From: Methylotuvimicrobium buryatense 5G
Lineage (GTDB): Bacteria; Pseudomonadota; Gammaproteobacteria; Methylococcales; Methylomonadaceae
Direction: 5' to 3'
Assembly: GCF_000341735.1 (NCBI RefSeq)
Contig: NZ_KB455575.1
Span: 3,761,014 to 3,825,013 of the forward strand
DNA length: 64,000 bases
The notes under the pieces are model-generated. The model was not told the DNA's origin. It worked only from the letters and a program-made list of their open reading frames with translations, and did no database searches. This document shows positions 45,342 through 54,505 of the stretch, piece by piece. Made by a program: the position numbers and the translations under genes. Position 1 is the first letter of the stretch; each line of letters starts with the position of its first letter.

Positions 45342-47917
45342 TTCAATTCAATCCAAAGGAAAGCGGTTGGGCCAAAACTAACCAAGACGGCTCGCCTGGC
45401 TTGCCGATTTTTGAGCATTGTTGCCATGTAGGCTGGGTTGCGTTGGAGTTGGTAAAGCAAAGCCGAAAAATTCCCGATGCCGACTTAACACCAATTGCGA
45501 TAGCGATCATTGCCGCCATTCATGATATTGGAAAATGGTCGCCAGGGTTTCTCGTTAAATGTCCTCTGTGGTTAATTCGAGAAAATTTAGTTTTATTTGC
45601 TGCTGACCATGCTTGGGAAGCGCAACAAGAGAAGCGGCATGAGGCACACAGTCAGGATTCAATTCAGCTGTTGCTTCAAAAGCGTGGAGTGAAGCAATCG
45701 GTAGCACAAGCGTGGGCAATGATTGCTGGCGCGCATCACGGAAAAATGCATGTTCCTGAAAAATACGGCAATTGTGATGTTACTCCTTTCATAGATGAGT
45801 GGCATTTCCAACGACAACAAATTATTTTCGAATTAGAAGCTGAGCTTGGTAGCGAGATACCCACTTATGAAGTAAATAAGCGTGATGCGATTGTTCCGTG
45901 GTTAATGGGATTAACCACTATTGCCGATTGGATTGGATCAGATGAAACATATTTTCCGGTAAATAAAGGCCTGGATACTGGCAACGGCAAAATAGCGGCA
46001 AAGCTTGCTGTCGAAAGTATAGGTTTAGCCAATCCACGCATACGAAAGGGGCTGAAGTTTAAAGATATTTTTGGCTTCATTCCAAACGAATTACAAGAAA
46101 AAGCGTTACTTGCCATTAAGGAACCCGGTATTTACGTCATAGAAGCGCCGATGGGTTTGGGGAAAACTGAAGCGGCATTGGCTTGCACTTACGAGCTTTT
46201 AAAAACCGGAAAAGCGTCGGGATTGTATTTTGCATTGCCTACGCAATTAACATCCAACCGGATTCATTTGCGGGTAAATGATTTCATTAACGCAATTTCT
46301 GAAACACCCGAAAATGCAAGACTGGCTCATGCTAATGCTTGGCTGGAGACGGATTATTACCAGCCAAGGGCAGTACAAACCATATTTAAAAAATTCGATG
46401 GTGATGCAACTGTCAGCCGTGACTGGTTTGCCTCCGCTAAAAGGGCATTATTGGCTAATTTTGGCGTGGGTACAATCGATCAGGCGTTAATGTCAATTGT
46501 TGCAGTGAAACATTTTTTCGTCAGGCGTTTTGCATTGTCCGGCAAAGTCATCATCATTGACGAAGTCCACAGTTACGATTATTTCACAGGAACTTTGGTT
46601 AAGTGCTTATGCGATGAGTTATTAAAACTCGGCTGTACGATCATAATTTTGTCCGCAACGTTACTGCCAAAAGTTAGAAATAAATTAATCGGTATTGACG
46701 GTAATTTAGTAAATGTAGATACCTATCCTTTAATTACCGGAAAAACGATAAATGGCGACGTTATAAAGCCGCAGTTTGCAGTAGCACCCGAAAGGCCAGC
46801 GGTTCGTAAAATCTTTAAAAACTCGAATCACTTAATCGAAGATGCCGTCAAGGCGGCTCAAATGGGGGCCAGAGTCTTGTGGGTTTGTAATACGGTTAAT
46901 CTCGCACAGCAAATTTTTGGGCAATTACCAAGCGATAGTGGTTTTGAATCCGGGCTATTGCATTCGCGCTACCCGCATTTTATCCGGCAAGAGAGGGAAG
47001 CGTATTGGATGAAAAGGTTGGGTAAGACTGGTGCGCAACAAGGCGGTTGTATTTTGGTTTCTACACAAATTGTCGAACAAAGCGTCGATATTGACGCCGA
47101 TATTCTTATCTCGGAATTGGCGCCAATGGATATGCTGTTGCAAAGGATTGGACGCTTATGGAGGCATATGGATGTTAGATCTGCACGAATTAGGCCTGTT
47201 TCTGAGCCACAAGTATGGATTGTCGAGGAAGAAAAAACACTCGCTGAATTGGAACGAGAAGGTAGCGAACGCATTAAGAAAGCTTTCGGTATTAAAGCAA
47301 AAGTCTATCAGGTATATCCGTTACTCAAGACCTATCAGACATTACATGATTATGAATTTATAGAATTATCGAATAAAACCGGGAATTCACAGATAAGACA
47401 ATTACTGGAAAATACCTACGAAAACACAGATCAAGACCCTGATTCGTGGCAAGCCTTGTACTCGGAAGTCAAAGGTACAGAGTTTGCTGAAACAAGATTG
47501 GCCGAAGGAAATACACGGTTATTTTCCAAAATGGCTTTAGCTGATGAAGAAGGTAAACAAACACGGTTAATTGATATTGAAACAATTCCGCTTTTGATTG
47601 TTTTAGAAAGTAGTGTAAATCAAATAACTTTGTTGGATGACTATAAGATTTCCTTGCCTATTACTGAATTCAAAATACAGGATGCAAGGGCAATTCATCA
47701 AAACATTGTCAGAGTTCATGCTTGGCCATTCGAGCAAATTAAAAAAGAGTCGGAACTGTCTTTTTATCTGAAGGGTAAACATTGTTTGGCGCACCTGGAT
47801 AACGACGGTCGGCTTAATATGGATGGATTGAAGCCTGAAATAAAACTTTCATGGTGCGAAATAAAAGGTGTTATACAAATTTACAACAAAGGAGGGCTTG
47901 ATGAATCTTGTGACTGA
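45338..47917 (+). CDS. cas3: CRISPR-associated helicase-nuclease Cas3
   Basis: The target-degrading nuclease-helicase of the type I interference complex, 859 residues. HD nuclease part: [23 protein letters not shown] and AGAHHGKM (about 25-145). Helicase: Walker [18 protein letters not shown] box [10 protein letters not shown], and motif [11 protein letters not shown] after [14 protein letters not shown]. All key residues are present, so it should be active. The start at 45338 overlaps the relic stop; no strong separate ribosome site exists, so it may depend on translation of the relic frame. AT-richer than cas1-cas2. Confidence 0.93.
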   Translation: MIQFNPKESGWAKTNQDGSPGLPIFEHCCHVGWVALELVKQSRKIPDADLTPIAIAIIAAIHDIGKWSPGFLVKCPLWLIRENLVLFAADHAWEAQQEKRHEAHSQDSIQLLLQKRGVKQSVAQAWAMIAGAHHGKMHVPEKYGNCDVTPFIDEWHFQRQQIIFELEAELGSEIPTYEVNKRDAIVPWLMGLTTIADWIGSDETYFPVNKGLDTGNGKIAAKLAVESIGLANPRIRKGLKFKDIFGFIPNELQEKALLAIKEPGIYVIEAPMGLGKTEAALACTYELLKTGKASGLYFALPTQLTSNRIHLRVNDFINAISETPENARLAHANAWLETDYYQPRAVQTIFKKFDGDATVSRDWFASAKRALLANFGVGTIDQALMSIVAVKHFFVRRFALSGKVIIIDEVHSYDYFTGTLVKCLCDELLKLGCTIIILSATLLPKVRNKLIGIDGNLVNVDTYPLITGKTINGDVIKPQFAVAPERPAVRKIFKNSNHLIEDAVKAAQMGARVLWVCNTVNLAQQIFGQLPSDSGFESGLLHSRYPHFIRQEREAYWMKRLGKTGAQQGGCILVSTQIVEQSVDIDADILISELAPMDMLLQRIGRLWRHMDVRSARIRPVSEPQVWIVEEEKTLAELEREGSERIKKAFGIKAKVYQVYPLLKTYQTLHDYEFIELSNKTGNSQIRQLLENTYENTDQDPDSWQALYSEVKGTEFAETRLAEGNTRLFSKMALADEEGKQTRLIDIETIPLLIVLESSVNQITLLDDYKISLPITEFKIQDARAIHQNIVRVHAWPFEQIKKESELSFYLKGKHCLAHLDNDGRLNMDGLKPEIKLSWCEIKGVIQIYNKGGLDESCD

Positions 47918-49463
47918 TCCCTGGTTGCCGGTGACTAATAGCAAAAATCAATTGTGCTATATCAGCTTGAATCAATTATTCGAACAATCGGATGAATGGC
48001 TTGACTTAGCATTAAGGCCGCATGAACGGATAAGTGTTATGCGATTTTTGATCTGTTTAGCTCAAGCTGGATTAGGCTTGCTTGAAGAAGATGAGTGGGA
48101 CGATGCGTTAGATATAATTCCTGGTAAGTGTTTATATTACTTACAAAATTGGCAGGGTAGCTTTAATTTATTTGATTCCAAAAAACCTTTTTTACAAATT
48201 GCTGAGTTAGAACCATTCAATAAAGAACCAACGTACACAACAAAACTTAATTTTTCATTGGCAACGGGTAGTAATTCAACATTATTCGATCATGGGTGTA
48301 TTAATCCTTTTAAAGAAACATCTCCTAGACAGATGGAAGCTTCCGCATTAGTCGTATCCCTTATAACGTTTAACAATTTTTCTTTAGGGGGGTTATATCC
48401 TCAAGCAAAATGGAAAAATAAAGTAACATCGAAATCAGGTGTCAAAGATGCGCCGTGTGCCTCACAGTCAATGCTTCATTGTTTTGTTAGAAAGCATACG
48501 ATAGTTAAAACGTTACATGCCAATACGTTGACAATTCAACAGATTAAGGACCGATATGGCGACGATATTGGTGTTCCGGTATGGGAGTTTTTTCCTGTTT
48601 CCCCTGATGATAAAGATGCTGTTTTAAATGCGACACATACCTATTTGGGAAGACTAGTTCCCATTAGCAGATGGTTGAAATTACTTCCGGATAAAAAAAC
48701 AATGCTAATGGGAGAAGGTTTTATTTATCCGGTGCATCCTGAATTTGTTGAAACTACTGCAGTATTAGTCGTCAATAAGCAGAAAGATGCGAATGACATA
48801 TTGGGTTGTAAAACTGCTACGCCTTGGCGAGAACTTTGTGCATTAACCGCGAAACGTAAAGGAAAAACATTTGGAGGGCCCGCAGCTATAGAAAACCAGT
48901 CGAAATCCGAAGGTTATGATTTACAAATTCTAGCTTTAAAAAGAGAGCAAGCTTCGGTTCTTGATGGATTCGAATCCGTCCTTCATGTACCGAGTTACTT
49001 TACTAATTCGGATGAAAACAGAGCAGCATACAATGATGGTGTCAAGAAAGCGGAAATTATGGCATTTAGATTAGATGAAGCGATCCAGATATATCTTTCG
49101 ATGTTAATGCCTCAAATGATTGAAATTGTCTCTAAAAAAATTAATAAACAACCCCTTTCTAAACATGAAAGTGAAAAATATCGTGCCATAAAAAGCCGTG
49201 TCAAAGAAAAATACCTTGCACATTATTGGACGCTGATTGAAAAACAGCGTCATCTACTAATGCAATACATTTCCCTATTAGGGATGGGTACGGATCAGGC
49301 GCGTGAAGATTCTAAGAAAGCTTGGTTGAAAGCTATTAACCAAGCTGCTACAGAAACATACGAAACCTTATGTAATCACGATAGCCCTCGCCAACTACGT
49401 GCTTATGTGGCGGGTTGGCATTTATTGCACCCGATTAAATCAGAAAGTCAGGAGGCGGCATGA
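47901..49463 (+). CDS. cas8e: Cascade large subunit Cas8e (Cse1/CasA)
   Basis: Recognises the PAM and recruits Cas3; 520 residues. N-terminus [20 protein letters not shown] and RISVMRFLICLAQAGLG are typical of Cse1. The gene overlaps cas3 by 17 bases, with GGAGG before its ATG at 47901; the frame 11 codons upstream is not used. The block from here to cas5e is strikingly AT-rich: one sampled 60-base stretch (48181-48240) contains 18 G or C. Confidence 0.93.
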   Translation: MNLVTDPWLPVTNSKNQLCYISLNQLFEQSDEWLDLALRPHERISVMRFLICLAQAGLGLLEEDEWDDALDIIPGKCLYYLQNWQGSFNLFDSKKPFLQIAELEPFNKEPTYTTKLNFSLATGSNSTLFDHGCINPFKETSPRQMEASALVVSLITFNNFSLGGLYPQAKWKNKVTSKSGVKDAPCASQSMLHCFVRKHTIVKTLHANTLTIQQIKDRYGDDIGVPVWEFFPVSPDDKDAVLNATHTYLGRLVPISRWLKLLPDKKTMLMGEGFIYPVHPEFVETTAVLVVNKQKDANDILGCKTATPWRELCALTAKRKGKTFGGPAAIENQSKSEGYDLQILALKREQASVLDGFESVLHVPSYFTNSDENRAAYNDGVKKAEIMAFRLDEAIQIYLSMLMPQMIEIVSKKINKQPLSKHESEKYRAIKSRVKEKYLAHYWTLIEKQRHLLMQYISLLGMGTDQAREDSKKAWLKAINQAATETYETLCNHDSPRQLRAYVAGWHLLHPIKSESQEAA

Positions 49464-50011
49464 GTCAAATATTTGAGGAACGTTTTATTCAGTATTTGCA
49501 AAATTTACAAACTGATCGAGGGAAAATGGCAACGCTGCGTAAAGGATTAATAGATAGTCAGGCGCAGGCGACATGGCCATTACTCAGTCGGTTTGTTGAT
49601 TTTGATAAACCATATCAAATAAAGACTATTCAAACCGTTGCAGGGTTATTTGCTCATCATCCGAAAGCAGTAGATTACGGGAACATTGGCAGTTTATGTT
49701 TTCAATTATTGGATAGTGACGAAAAGCAAAAACTAGCATCTGGGGAATCCGGCACGATTTCTAGAAATTTCCAATACGCGTTAGCGGCAAATAACGATGA
49801 GATTTTACCCAGAGTAAGAAGGCTAATTTTTCGAGCAAAAGCAAATGAGAAAGTAATTTGTGTCAACTACGTTCAACTGACAACAGACTTGTTAGCGTGG
49901 AACAACAGCTTCAAAAAAGAAAAAATAAAGTTAGCTTGGGGAAAAGAATTCTGGAAGGTTCACGCCGATAAAGATTCGGATGAGGCTGAGGAGGTTGTCA
50001 GTAATGACTAA
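49460..50011 (+). CDS. cse2: Cascade small subunit Cse2 (CasB)
   Basis: A 183-residue all-helical protein, the small subunit that binds the displaced strand. It carries the family pattern LRKGLIDSQAQATWPLLSRF near the start and the typical length. Overlaps cas8e by 4 bases (ATGA). Assignment rests on position and length as well as sequence. Confidence 0.88.
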   Translation: MSQIFEERFIQYLQNLQTDRGKMATLRKGLIDSQAQATWPLLSRFVDFDKPYQIKTIQTVAGLFAHHPKAVDYGNIGSLCFQLLDSDEKQKLASGESGTISRNFQYALAANNDEILPRVRRLIFRAKANEKVICVNYVQLTTDLLAWNNSFKKEKIKLAWGKEFWKVHADKDSDEAEEVVSND

Positions 50012-50669
50012 TTTGATCAAGTTGTCTTTGACATACGAACAAATAGCGAAAGAAAAAATTACCGATAACTACGCGTGGCATAAAAAGGCATGGGAGCTAT
50101 TTCAACATCATCCTGAGTTAAAACTACGTAGGAACAGGCCGGAAAGCGAAAAAGGCCCCACACCATTTCTAAGCCGATACACGGCCAAGAGTCAGCATGT
50201 CGAATTATTGGTGGTCTCCGATTTTGAGCCACAAATGCCAAATTGGTGTACGGAACAAACTTGGCGAGTTGTAACTATCAGTAACGAGTTTTTATCACAG
50301 CCAACTTATCAATTTGATTTATATGCGAATCCGACAAAAGCCATCAAAAAACCGAATGGTCAAGGAGGATTTACCAAAAACCGGCAGAGATTAACTTGGC
50401 TGGATGAGTTTTCTCAAACTAAGTGGTTAATACGCAAATCGGCTAGTCATGGCTTTATTGTGAGAGACGATTTTCCATTAAAGCTTGATAAACCGGTTGA
50501 TCACCGATTTAACAAAAACGGCGAAAAGGGTTTGCATATCGGTGTGCGTTTCCAAGGAATATTGGAAGTTACCGATCATGAAAAATTTAAGCGAGCTTTT
50601 CGCGAAGGCATAGGTTCGGCTAAAGGATTCGGTTTTGGCTTACTGTTGATTAAACCGTTGCGAATTTAA
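50004..50669 (+). CDS. cas6e: crRNA-processing endonuclease Cas6e (CasE)
   Basis: Cuts the repeat hairpin to make crRNA and stays bound as part of Cascade; 221 residues. His26 in NYAWHKKAWELF is at the position of the catalytic histidine of known Cas6e proteins, and the C-terminal glycine-rich loop is GIGSAKGFGFGLLLI. GAGGAGG precedes the ATG, which overlaps the cse2 end by 8 bases. Lying between cse2 and cas7 instead of after cas5 is unlike the E. coli order. Confidence 0.92.
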   Translation: MTNLIKLSLTYEQIAKEKITDNYAWHKKAWELFQHHPELKLRRNRPESEKGPTPFLSRYTAKSQHVELLVVSDFEPQMPNWCTEQTWRVVTISNEFLSQPTYQFDLYANPTKAIKKPNGQGGFTKNRQRLTWLDEFSQTKWLIRKSASHGFIVRDDFPLKLDKPVDHRFNKNGEKGLHIGVRFQGILEVTDHEKFKRAFREGIGSAKGFGFGLLLIKPLRI

Positions 50670-50693
50670 AATTTAAAAATACAAGGAAATTCC

Positions 50694-51767
50694 ATGAAAC
50701 ATTTAGAACTACATATTTTACAGTCTGTCCCAGTGACTTGTTTGAACCGTGATGACTTAGGATCACCCAAGACCGCTTTTTTTGGTGGCGTCCAGCGAGC
50801 CAGGGTGTCCAGTCAGAGTTGGAAGCGCGCTATTCGGGAATATGCACATGAAATCAGTCCTTATTTTGAAGGAAAAAGGACTCGCTTGATTATCGAGCCA
50901 TTAGTGAAGCATTTGGAACAATTGGGTAAATCAGAAAGTGAGGCATTAGAGGGCGCTAAATCTATAGCTGCCGAGATAGGTAAATTAGACGCCGATGCCG
51001 AAAAAAAGTCTGGCGTTCATCGAGTAAAAACGCTCCATTATACCAGTGATGCCGAACTGAAAGCATTGGCGAAACAATATGTAGAACTGGGCGACGCCTC
51101 AAAAGCCGTTAAAAAAGTAGGCATCGGTGTTTTAAAAGATGCTGCTGATATTTCGCTATTTGGCCGTATGGTTGCCAACGATCATTCATTAACCATTGAG
51201 GGCGCGGCGATGTTTAATCATCCCATATCTACGCATAAGGTCGATAATGAATTAGACTTTTTTGCTGCGGTGGACGATTGGCAAAAAAAAGGTGAATCAG
51301 GTGCTGGGATGACAGGCACATTGGAGTTCAATTCTTCGGTTTACTATCGTTTTGCTGCGGTAAATCTGGGTATGTTAGCCGATAAAGAACATCTTGCTGC
51401 TATGACCGTTGACGAAAGGAAAAATGTCGTAACGGCATTCATTCAAGCAACATTGGAAGCGGTGCCAGGGATGACGGAATCAAATTCCGGTCGCAAAAAT
51501 TCGATGAATGGGTATACCCGGCCGGCCTATGTGTTAGGCCTTGTCCGAGATAAAGGCCATCCGGTGCAATTGGTCAATGCCTTTGAGCAACCGGTTTGGA
51601 ATGCTTCGGGAAAGGGTATTATGCCAGCGTCTGTATCTAAGCTAAAAGAGGAAGAAGAACATTTGAACAAAACGTGGAAGCTGGATCGACACCAAGTCGC
51701 TAGAGCGGTGATACCGGAATCGAACATTGATGAATTCATTGCCGAACTGGTGCAGCATGTCGAGTAA
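50694..51767 (+). CDS. cas7e: Cascade backbone Cas7e (Cse4/CasC)
   Basis: Forms the six-fold crRNA-binding backbone; 357 residues. LHILQSVPVTCLNRDDLGSP and FGGVQRARVSSQSWKRAIR at the N-terminus, GRMVANDHSLTIEGAAMFNH and FNSSVYYRFAAVNLGML in the middle, are diagnostic. 24 bases after cas6e with AAGGAAATT upstream. Confidence 0.95.
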   Translation: MKHLELHILQSVPVTCLNRDDLGSPKTAFFGGVQRARVSSQSWKRAIREYAHEISPYFEGKRTRLIIEPLVKHLEQLGKSESEALEGAKSIAAEIGKLDADAEKKSGVHRVKTLHYTSDAELKALAKQYVELGDASKAVKKVGIGVLKDAADISLFGRMVANDHSLTIEGAAMFNHPISTHKVDNELDFFAAVDDWQKKGESGAGMTGTLEFNSSVYYRFAAVNLGMLADKEHLAAMTVDERKNVVTAFIQATLEAVPGMTESNSGRKNSMNGYTRPAYVLGLVRDKGHPVQLVNAFEQPVWNASGKGIMPASVSKLKEEEEHLNKTWKLDRHQVARAVIPESNIDEFIAELVQHVE

Positions 51768-52443
51768 AAAAGTCATCGCATTACGCCTTAGCGGCCCCAT
51801 GCAAGCATGGGGCTATAACAGCGAATATACTTATCGAAACTCGGGGTTGTTTCCCACTAAAAGCGCTGTCTTAGGAATCTGTTGTGCCGCCATGGGATTT
51901 TCGAGAGGTTCTGAGCAGGAAAAACAATTTTTGGGCAACTTATCCGGCTGCTTGATGACGGCGATTGCATTGCCTCGCAAACGTTTTTCCGGTGAAAAAT
52001 CGTGGATGATCAATGTTCGTCGGATTGAGGATTTTCATACCGTAGAGCACACGAAAACAGCGTCCGGAACTATTAGCAAAAACGCCGTTATGACTTATCG
52101 ACAATATCTGTGTGATGCTGACTTTGTTGTGTTGCTATCAGAAATTGAAAGCTCCATCGCGGATCAATTGGAAGACAAACTTCTTGATCCCGAATGGGGG
52201 ATGTGGCTAGGACGCAAGTCCTGTATTCCCAGTGCCCCGATTTTTGCCGGGAAGTATGAAATGATCGAAGCGGCAAATGACAAATTACTCGGCGGCAAAG
52301 AACTTAAATCTTTCACCTATCAGAAAGAAGTTTTGTCTTTTTCTGATGGTACAGACTCTTTAATGGATGCTCCGCTCGATTTCGCAATCGATAGGCGTGT
52401 TAAAAGTCAACGTCGAGTGGTAATTCACGAAGCAGAAATTTAG
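51757..52443 (+). CDS. cas5e: Cascade subunit Cas5e (CasD)
   Basis: Caps the 5' handle of the crRNA; 228 residues. Starts MSSKKVIALRLSGPMQAWG (the family hallmark GPMQAWG) and has RNSGLFPTKSAVLGICCAAM. The start at 51757 overlaps the cas7e end by 11 bases. It is the last gene of the AT-rich block. Confidence 0.93.
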   Translation: MSSKKVIALRLSGPMQAWGYNSEYTYRNSGLFPTKSAVLGICCAAMGFSRGSEQEKQFLGNLSGCLMTAIALPRKRFSGEKSWMINVRRIEDFHTVEHTKTASGTISKNAVMTYRQYLCDADFVVLLSEIESSIADQLEDKLLDPEWGMWLGRKSCIPSAPIFAGKYEMIEAANDKLLGGKELKSFTYQKEVLSFSDGTDSLMDAPLDFAIDRRVKSQRRVVIHEAEI

Positions 52444-52533
52444 CGCTAACGTCAACATGTAGTTCAAACCAATCATTCAAGTTTAGAGTTTGATGATATA
52501 GCCAGCACGGCATGCCGAATGTAGGAGGCGAAT

Positions 52534-52800
52534 ATGAAAATCAATGCCGAATTAGACGGGCAAAGTGAACAAGACTTACTTTTTATCCAGGAGCAAACCG
52601 GCGAAACCATACCCCGGATTATCAAGGAACTGCTGGCGGAAAAAGCCGAGTCGTTAAGGCAAAAAACTCACTCCGGCGCCAAGATGAAGGCTTTGTTGGA
52701 AAGCAATTTTGTCAGGTGCGCCGAAGGGCCGGAAGACTTGTCGGAAGTCTATAAAGACTATCTTTATAACGGTTTGAAGGAAAAGCATGGTATTGATTGA
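52534..52800 (+). CDS. Antitoxin-like small protein (PIN-toxin partner)
   Basis: An 88-residue protein: MKINAELDGQSEQDLLFIQE and TIPRIIKELLAEKAESL look like a ribbon-helix-helix antitoxin, and the tail YKDYLYNGLKEKHGID matches the ends of antitoxins paired with PIN toxins. AGGAGG lies upstream of its ATG. The next frame is the head of a PIN toxin, now broken. Confidence 0.6.
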   Translation: MKINAELDGQSEQDLLFIQEQTGETIPRIIKELLAEKAESLRQKTHSGAKMKALLESNFVRCAEGPEDLSEVYKDYLYNGLKEKHGID

Positions 52801-52924
52801 TACCGGTTATTGGCGTGCATTAGGCAACCCTAAAGACAAATTCCATACCGGCTGTTGCCCGATTTCTGATGCTTCGCCCGCACATATCCATCGGTTGCGG
52901 CTTGTTTTCTGTTGCCGGGCTTAG
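52787..52924 (+). pseudogene. Internally deleted PIN-domain toxin
   Basis: Starts MVLIDTGYWRALGNPKDKFH, the usual PIN opening with the first catalytic Asp (IDTGYW), then jumps out of family. The sequence after the break contains CTGTTGCCCGATTTCTGATG, which also forms the end of the intact-length PIN frame at 53615-53634 (CTGTTGCCCGATTCCTGATG). So the middle of this toxin was deleted, joining its head to its own tail out of frame. Confidence 0.6.
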
Positions 52925-52965
52925 TGTTATAGTCGTTCGGCAATGAGTCGGACAGGAGATTTGAA

Positions 52966-53223
52966 ATGCGTATTACCGCTCGAATTGACGAAGATTACGA
53001 ACAGAAACTTAAAACCATAAAACGGAAAACGAATCTGAATACGACGGAAATCATCAAAATTGCGTTGGATTTACTTTATGAAAAAACGGAATTATCGGCC
53101 AAAGAAAAAAACCGGATGCTAATCGATAAGTTGGCAGGCATAGGCCATGGGCCAAGCGATGGTTCGGTCAGGTATAAAGAATATGTCGCAGAGTACATCG
53201 ATGAAAAACTGGGTCATCGCTGA
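52966..53223 (+). CDS. Ribbon-helix-helix antitoxin
   Basis: An 85-residue protein: MRITARIDEDYEQKLKTIKR and TNLNTTEIIKIALDLLYEKT form the N-terminal RHH fold, and the tail RYKEYVAEYIDEKLGHR is the toxin-binding part. AGGAG before the ATG. Its end overlaps the PIN toxin start by 23 bases, the classic layout of a VapBC-like pair. Confidence 0.7.
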   Translation: MRITARIDEDYEQKLKTIKRKTNLNTTEIIKIALDLLYEKTELSAKEKNRMLIDKLAGIGHGPSDGSVRYKEYVAEYIDEKLGHR

Positions 53224-53632
53224 TACCGGTTTTTGGTATGCGTTGCTCAACAAGGATGATGTATATCATCATAAAGCCGTTGATATGCTTAGCTGGATTG
53301 ATGCAGGATTGATTTCGACATGGCCTGTCATAACGGAAACTTGCTATTTTTTGCAATCGAGATTGGGGTAAAATCAAGCTTGTGCATTTCTCTCGACATA
53401 CGATGAAGGCTTGTTCGACATTTACGATCTGCATCCCTCACACTTAAAACGGATAACAGAGTTAATGCAAAAATACGCCGACTTGCCGATGGATTTAGCC
53501 GACGCCTCGTTGGTGATTTTGGCTGAGGAGTTGGGTCACGGACGCATTCTTTCCACCGATATGCGAGACTTTCAAGCCTACCGTTGGAAAACTCACAAAC
53601 CTTTTCAAAACCTACTGTTGCCCGATTCCTGA
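53201..53632 (+). pseudogene. PIN-domain toxin with an in-frame stop
   Basis: MKNWVIADTGFWYALLNKDD begins a PIN ribonuclease; CYFLQSRLG is followed by TAA (53369-53371) and then, in the same frame, NQACAFLSTYDEGLFDIYDL, MDLADASLVILAEELGHGRI and LSTDMRDFQAY, the catalytic rest. It is one nonsense codon in an otherwise intact 143-codon gene. The toxin is therefore inactive unless the stop is read through. Confidence 0.8.
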
Positions 53633-53929
53633 TGTTTTCGCAAGCCCGCGTGAAATTGATGTAACACATTGTTGCCCGTATTCACGACAATGATTGGGCG
53701 CAAGCTGAAAAGTCGCTGTAGTGTGAGGCACGACGCTGCCTTGTATCAACCAACTGTTGCGAGAATGAAATACATTCGCAAGGCTACGCCAGCGCCGCGG
53801 ATTGATATGAACTCTTCAGTCCGGCTATCCGAGCCGACCTTGTCCGATTTACTGTCGATCTTCGTAGAATTAAACAGCACCAGTAAACAGGTGCTAAAAT
53901 CCGGTCTTAAAATCAGTAAGGATGAGCAG

Positions 53930-54199
53930 ATGCAAACTAAATTTTCCGAAGATGTTATTTCGCTAAGCGATTTAAAGATAAATCCGGCTAAGGTGATTAA
54001 TCAAGTAAAAGACACCCATCGGCCTATATTGTTAACCAGCCGGGGCCGTGGAGTCGCAGTGGTGCAAAATTTGGATGATTACGAAAAAGATCAAGAAGAG
54101 CGTGCCTTTATGAAAGCCGTCGCCCAGGGCTTGATGGATGTGAAAAATGGCCGAGTCATGGAGTTGGCGGAAGTCAAAACCAAGTTAGCTATTGACTAA
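53930..54199 (+). CDS. YefM/Phd-family antitoxin
   Basis: An 89-residue antitoxin: SLSDLKINPAKVINQVKDTH, RPILLTSRGRGVAVVQNLDD is the Phd/YefM pattern, and the tail binds toxin. The start at 53930 has AAGGA upstream; the longer frame beginning at 53669 is not supported. The stop is immediately followed by the ATG of the toxin gene. This pair is the only complete one in the island. Confidence 0.8.
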   Translation: MQTKFSEDVISLSDLKINPAKVINQVKDTHRPILLTSRGRGVAVVQNLDDYEKDQEERAFMKAVAQGLMDVKNGRVMELAEVKTKLAID

Positions 54200-54502
54200 A
54201 TGAAACTACTGTTTGCCGATTCAGCCATTAACGATCTTATGGACATCAAAACCTACTATCGGGAGCAGGGGATCGAGCACATCGGCGATAAGTTTGTTTC
54301 TGGGATCATTGCCCATCTTGAAATCCTGATCAAACATCCCGAGATTGGCAGGATCGTGCCGGAATTTGCCGAGCCCAAAATTCGCGAACTTATCCACCCG
54401 CCTTTTCGAGTTGTTTATTGGTTGGACAATCCGCAAATCCATGTCGTTAGGGTTTGGCGGAGCGAACGATTGTTGCAACTTCCTGATCTAAACCAATCCT
54501 AG
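54200..54502 (+). CDS. ParE/RelE-family toxin
   Basis: A 100-residue toxin: LLFADSAINDLMDIKTYYRE, HPEIGRIVPEFAEPKIRELI, PFRVVYWLDNPQIHVVRVWR and SERLL match ParE/RelE. ParE toxins act on gyrase, RelE toxins on mRNA; I cannot tell which. Directly after its antitoxin, and three bases before cas1. Confidence 0.82.
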   Translation: MKLLFADSAINDLMDIKTYYREQGIEHIGDKFVSGIIAHLEILIKHPEIGRIVPEFAEPKIRELIHPPFRVVYWLDNPQIHVVRVWRSERLLQLPDLNQS

Positions 54503-54505
54503 CCT

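Noticed and set aside
53328..53434. Frameshift in the PIN toxin
   Set aside because: The two halves are in the same frame (starts differ by a multiple of three), so the defect is a single TAA codon, not a frameshift.
53669..53929. 87-codon extension before the YefM-type antitoxin
   Set aside because: Composition is unlike coding sequence and the ATG at 53930 has its own ribosome site and the family start.
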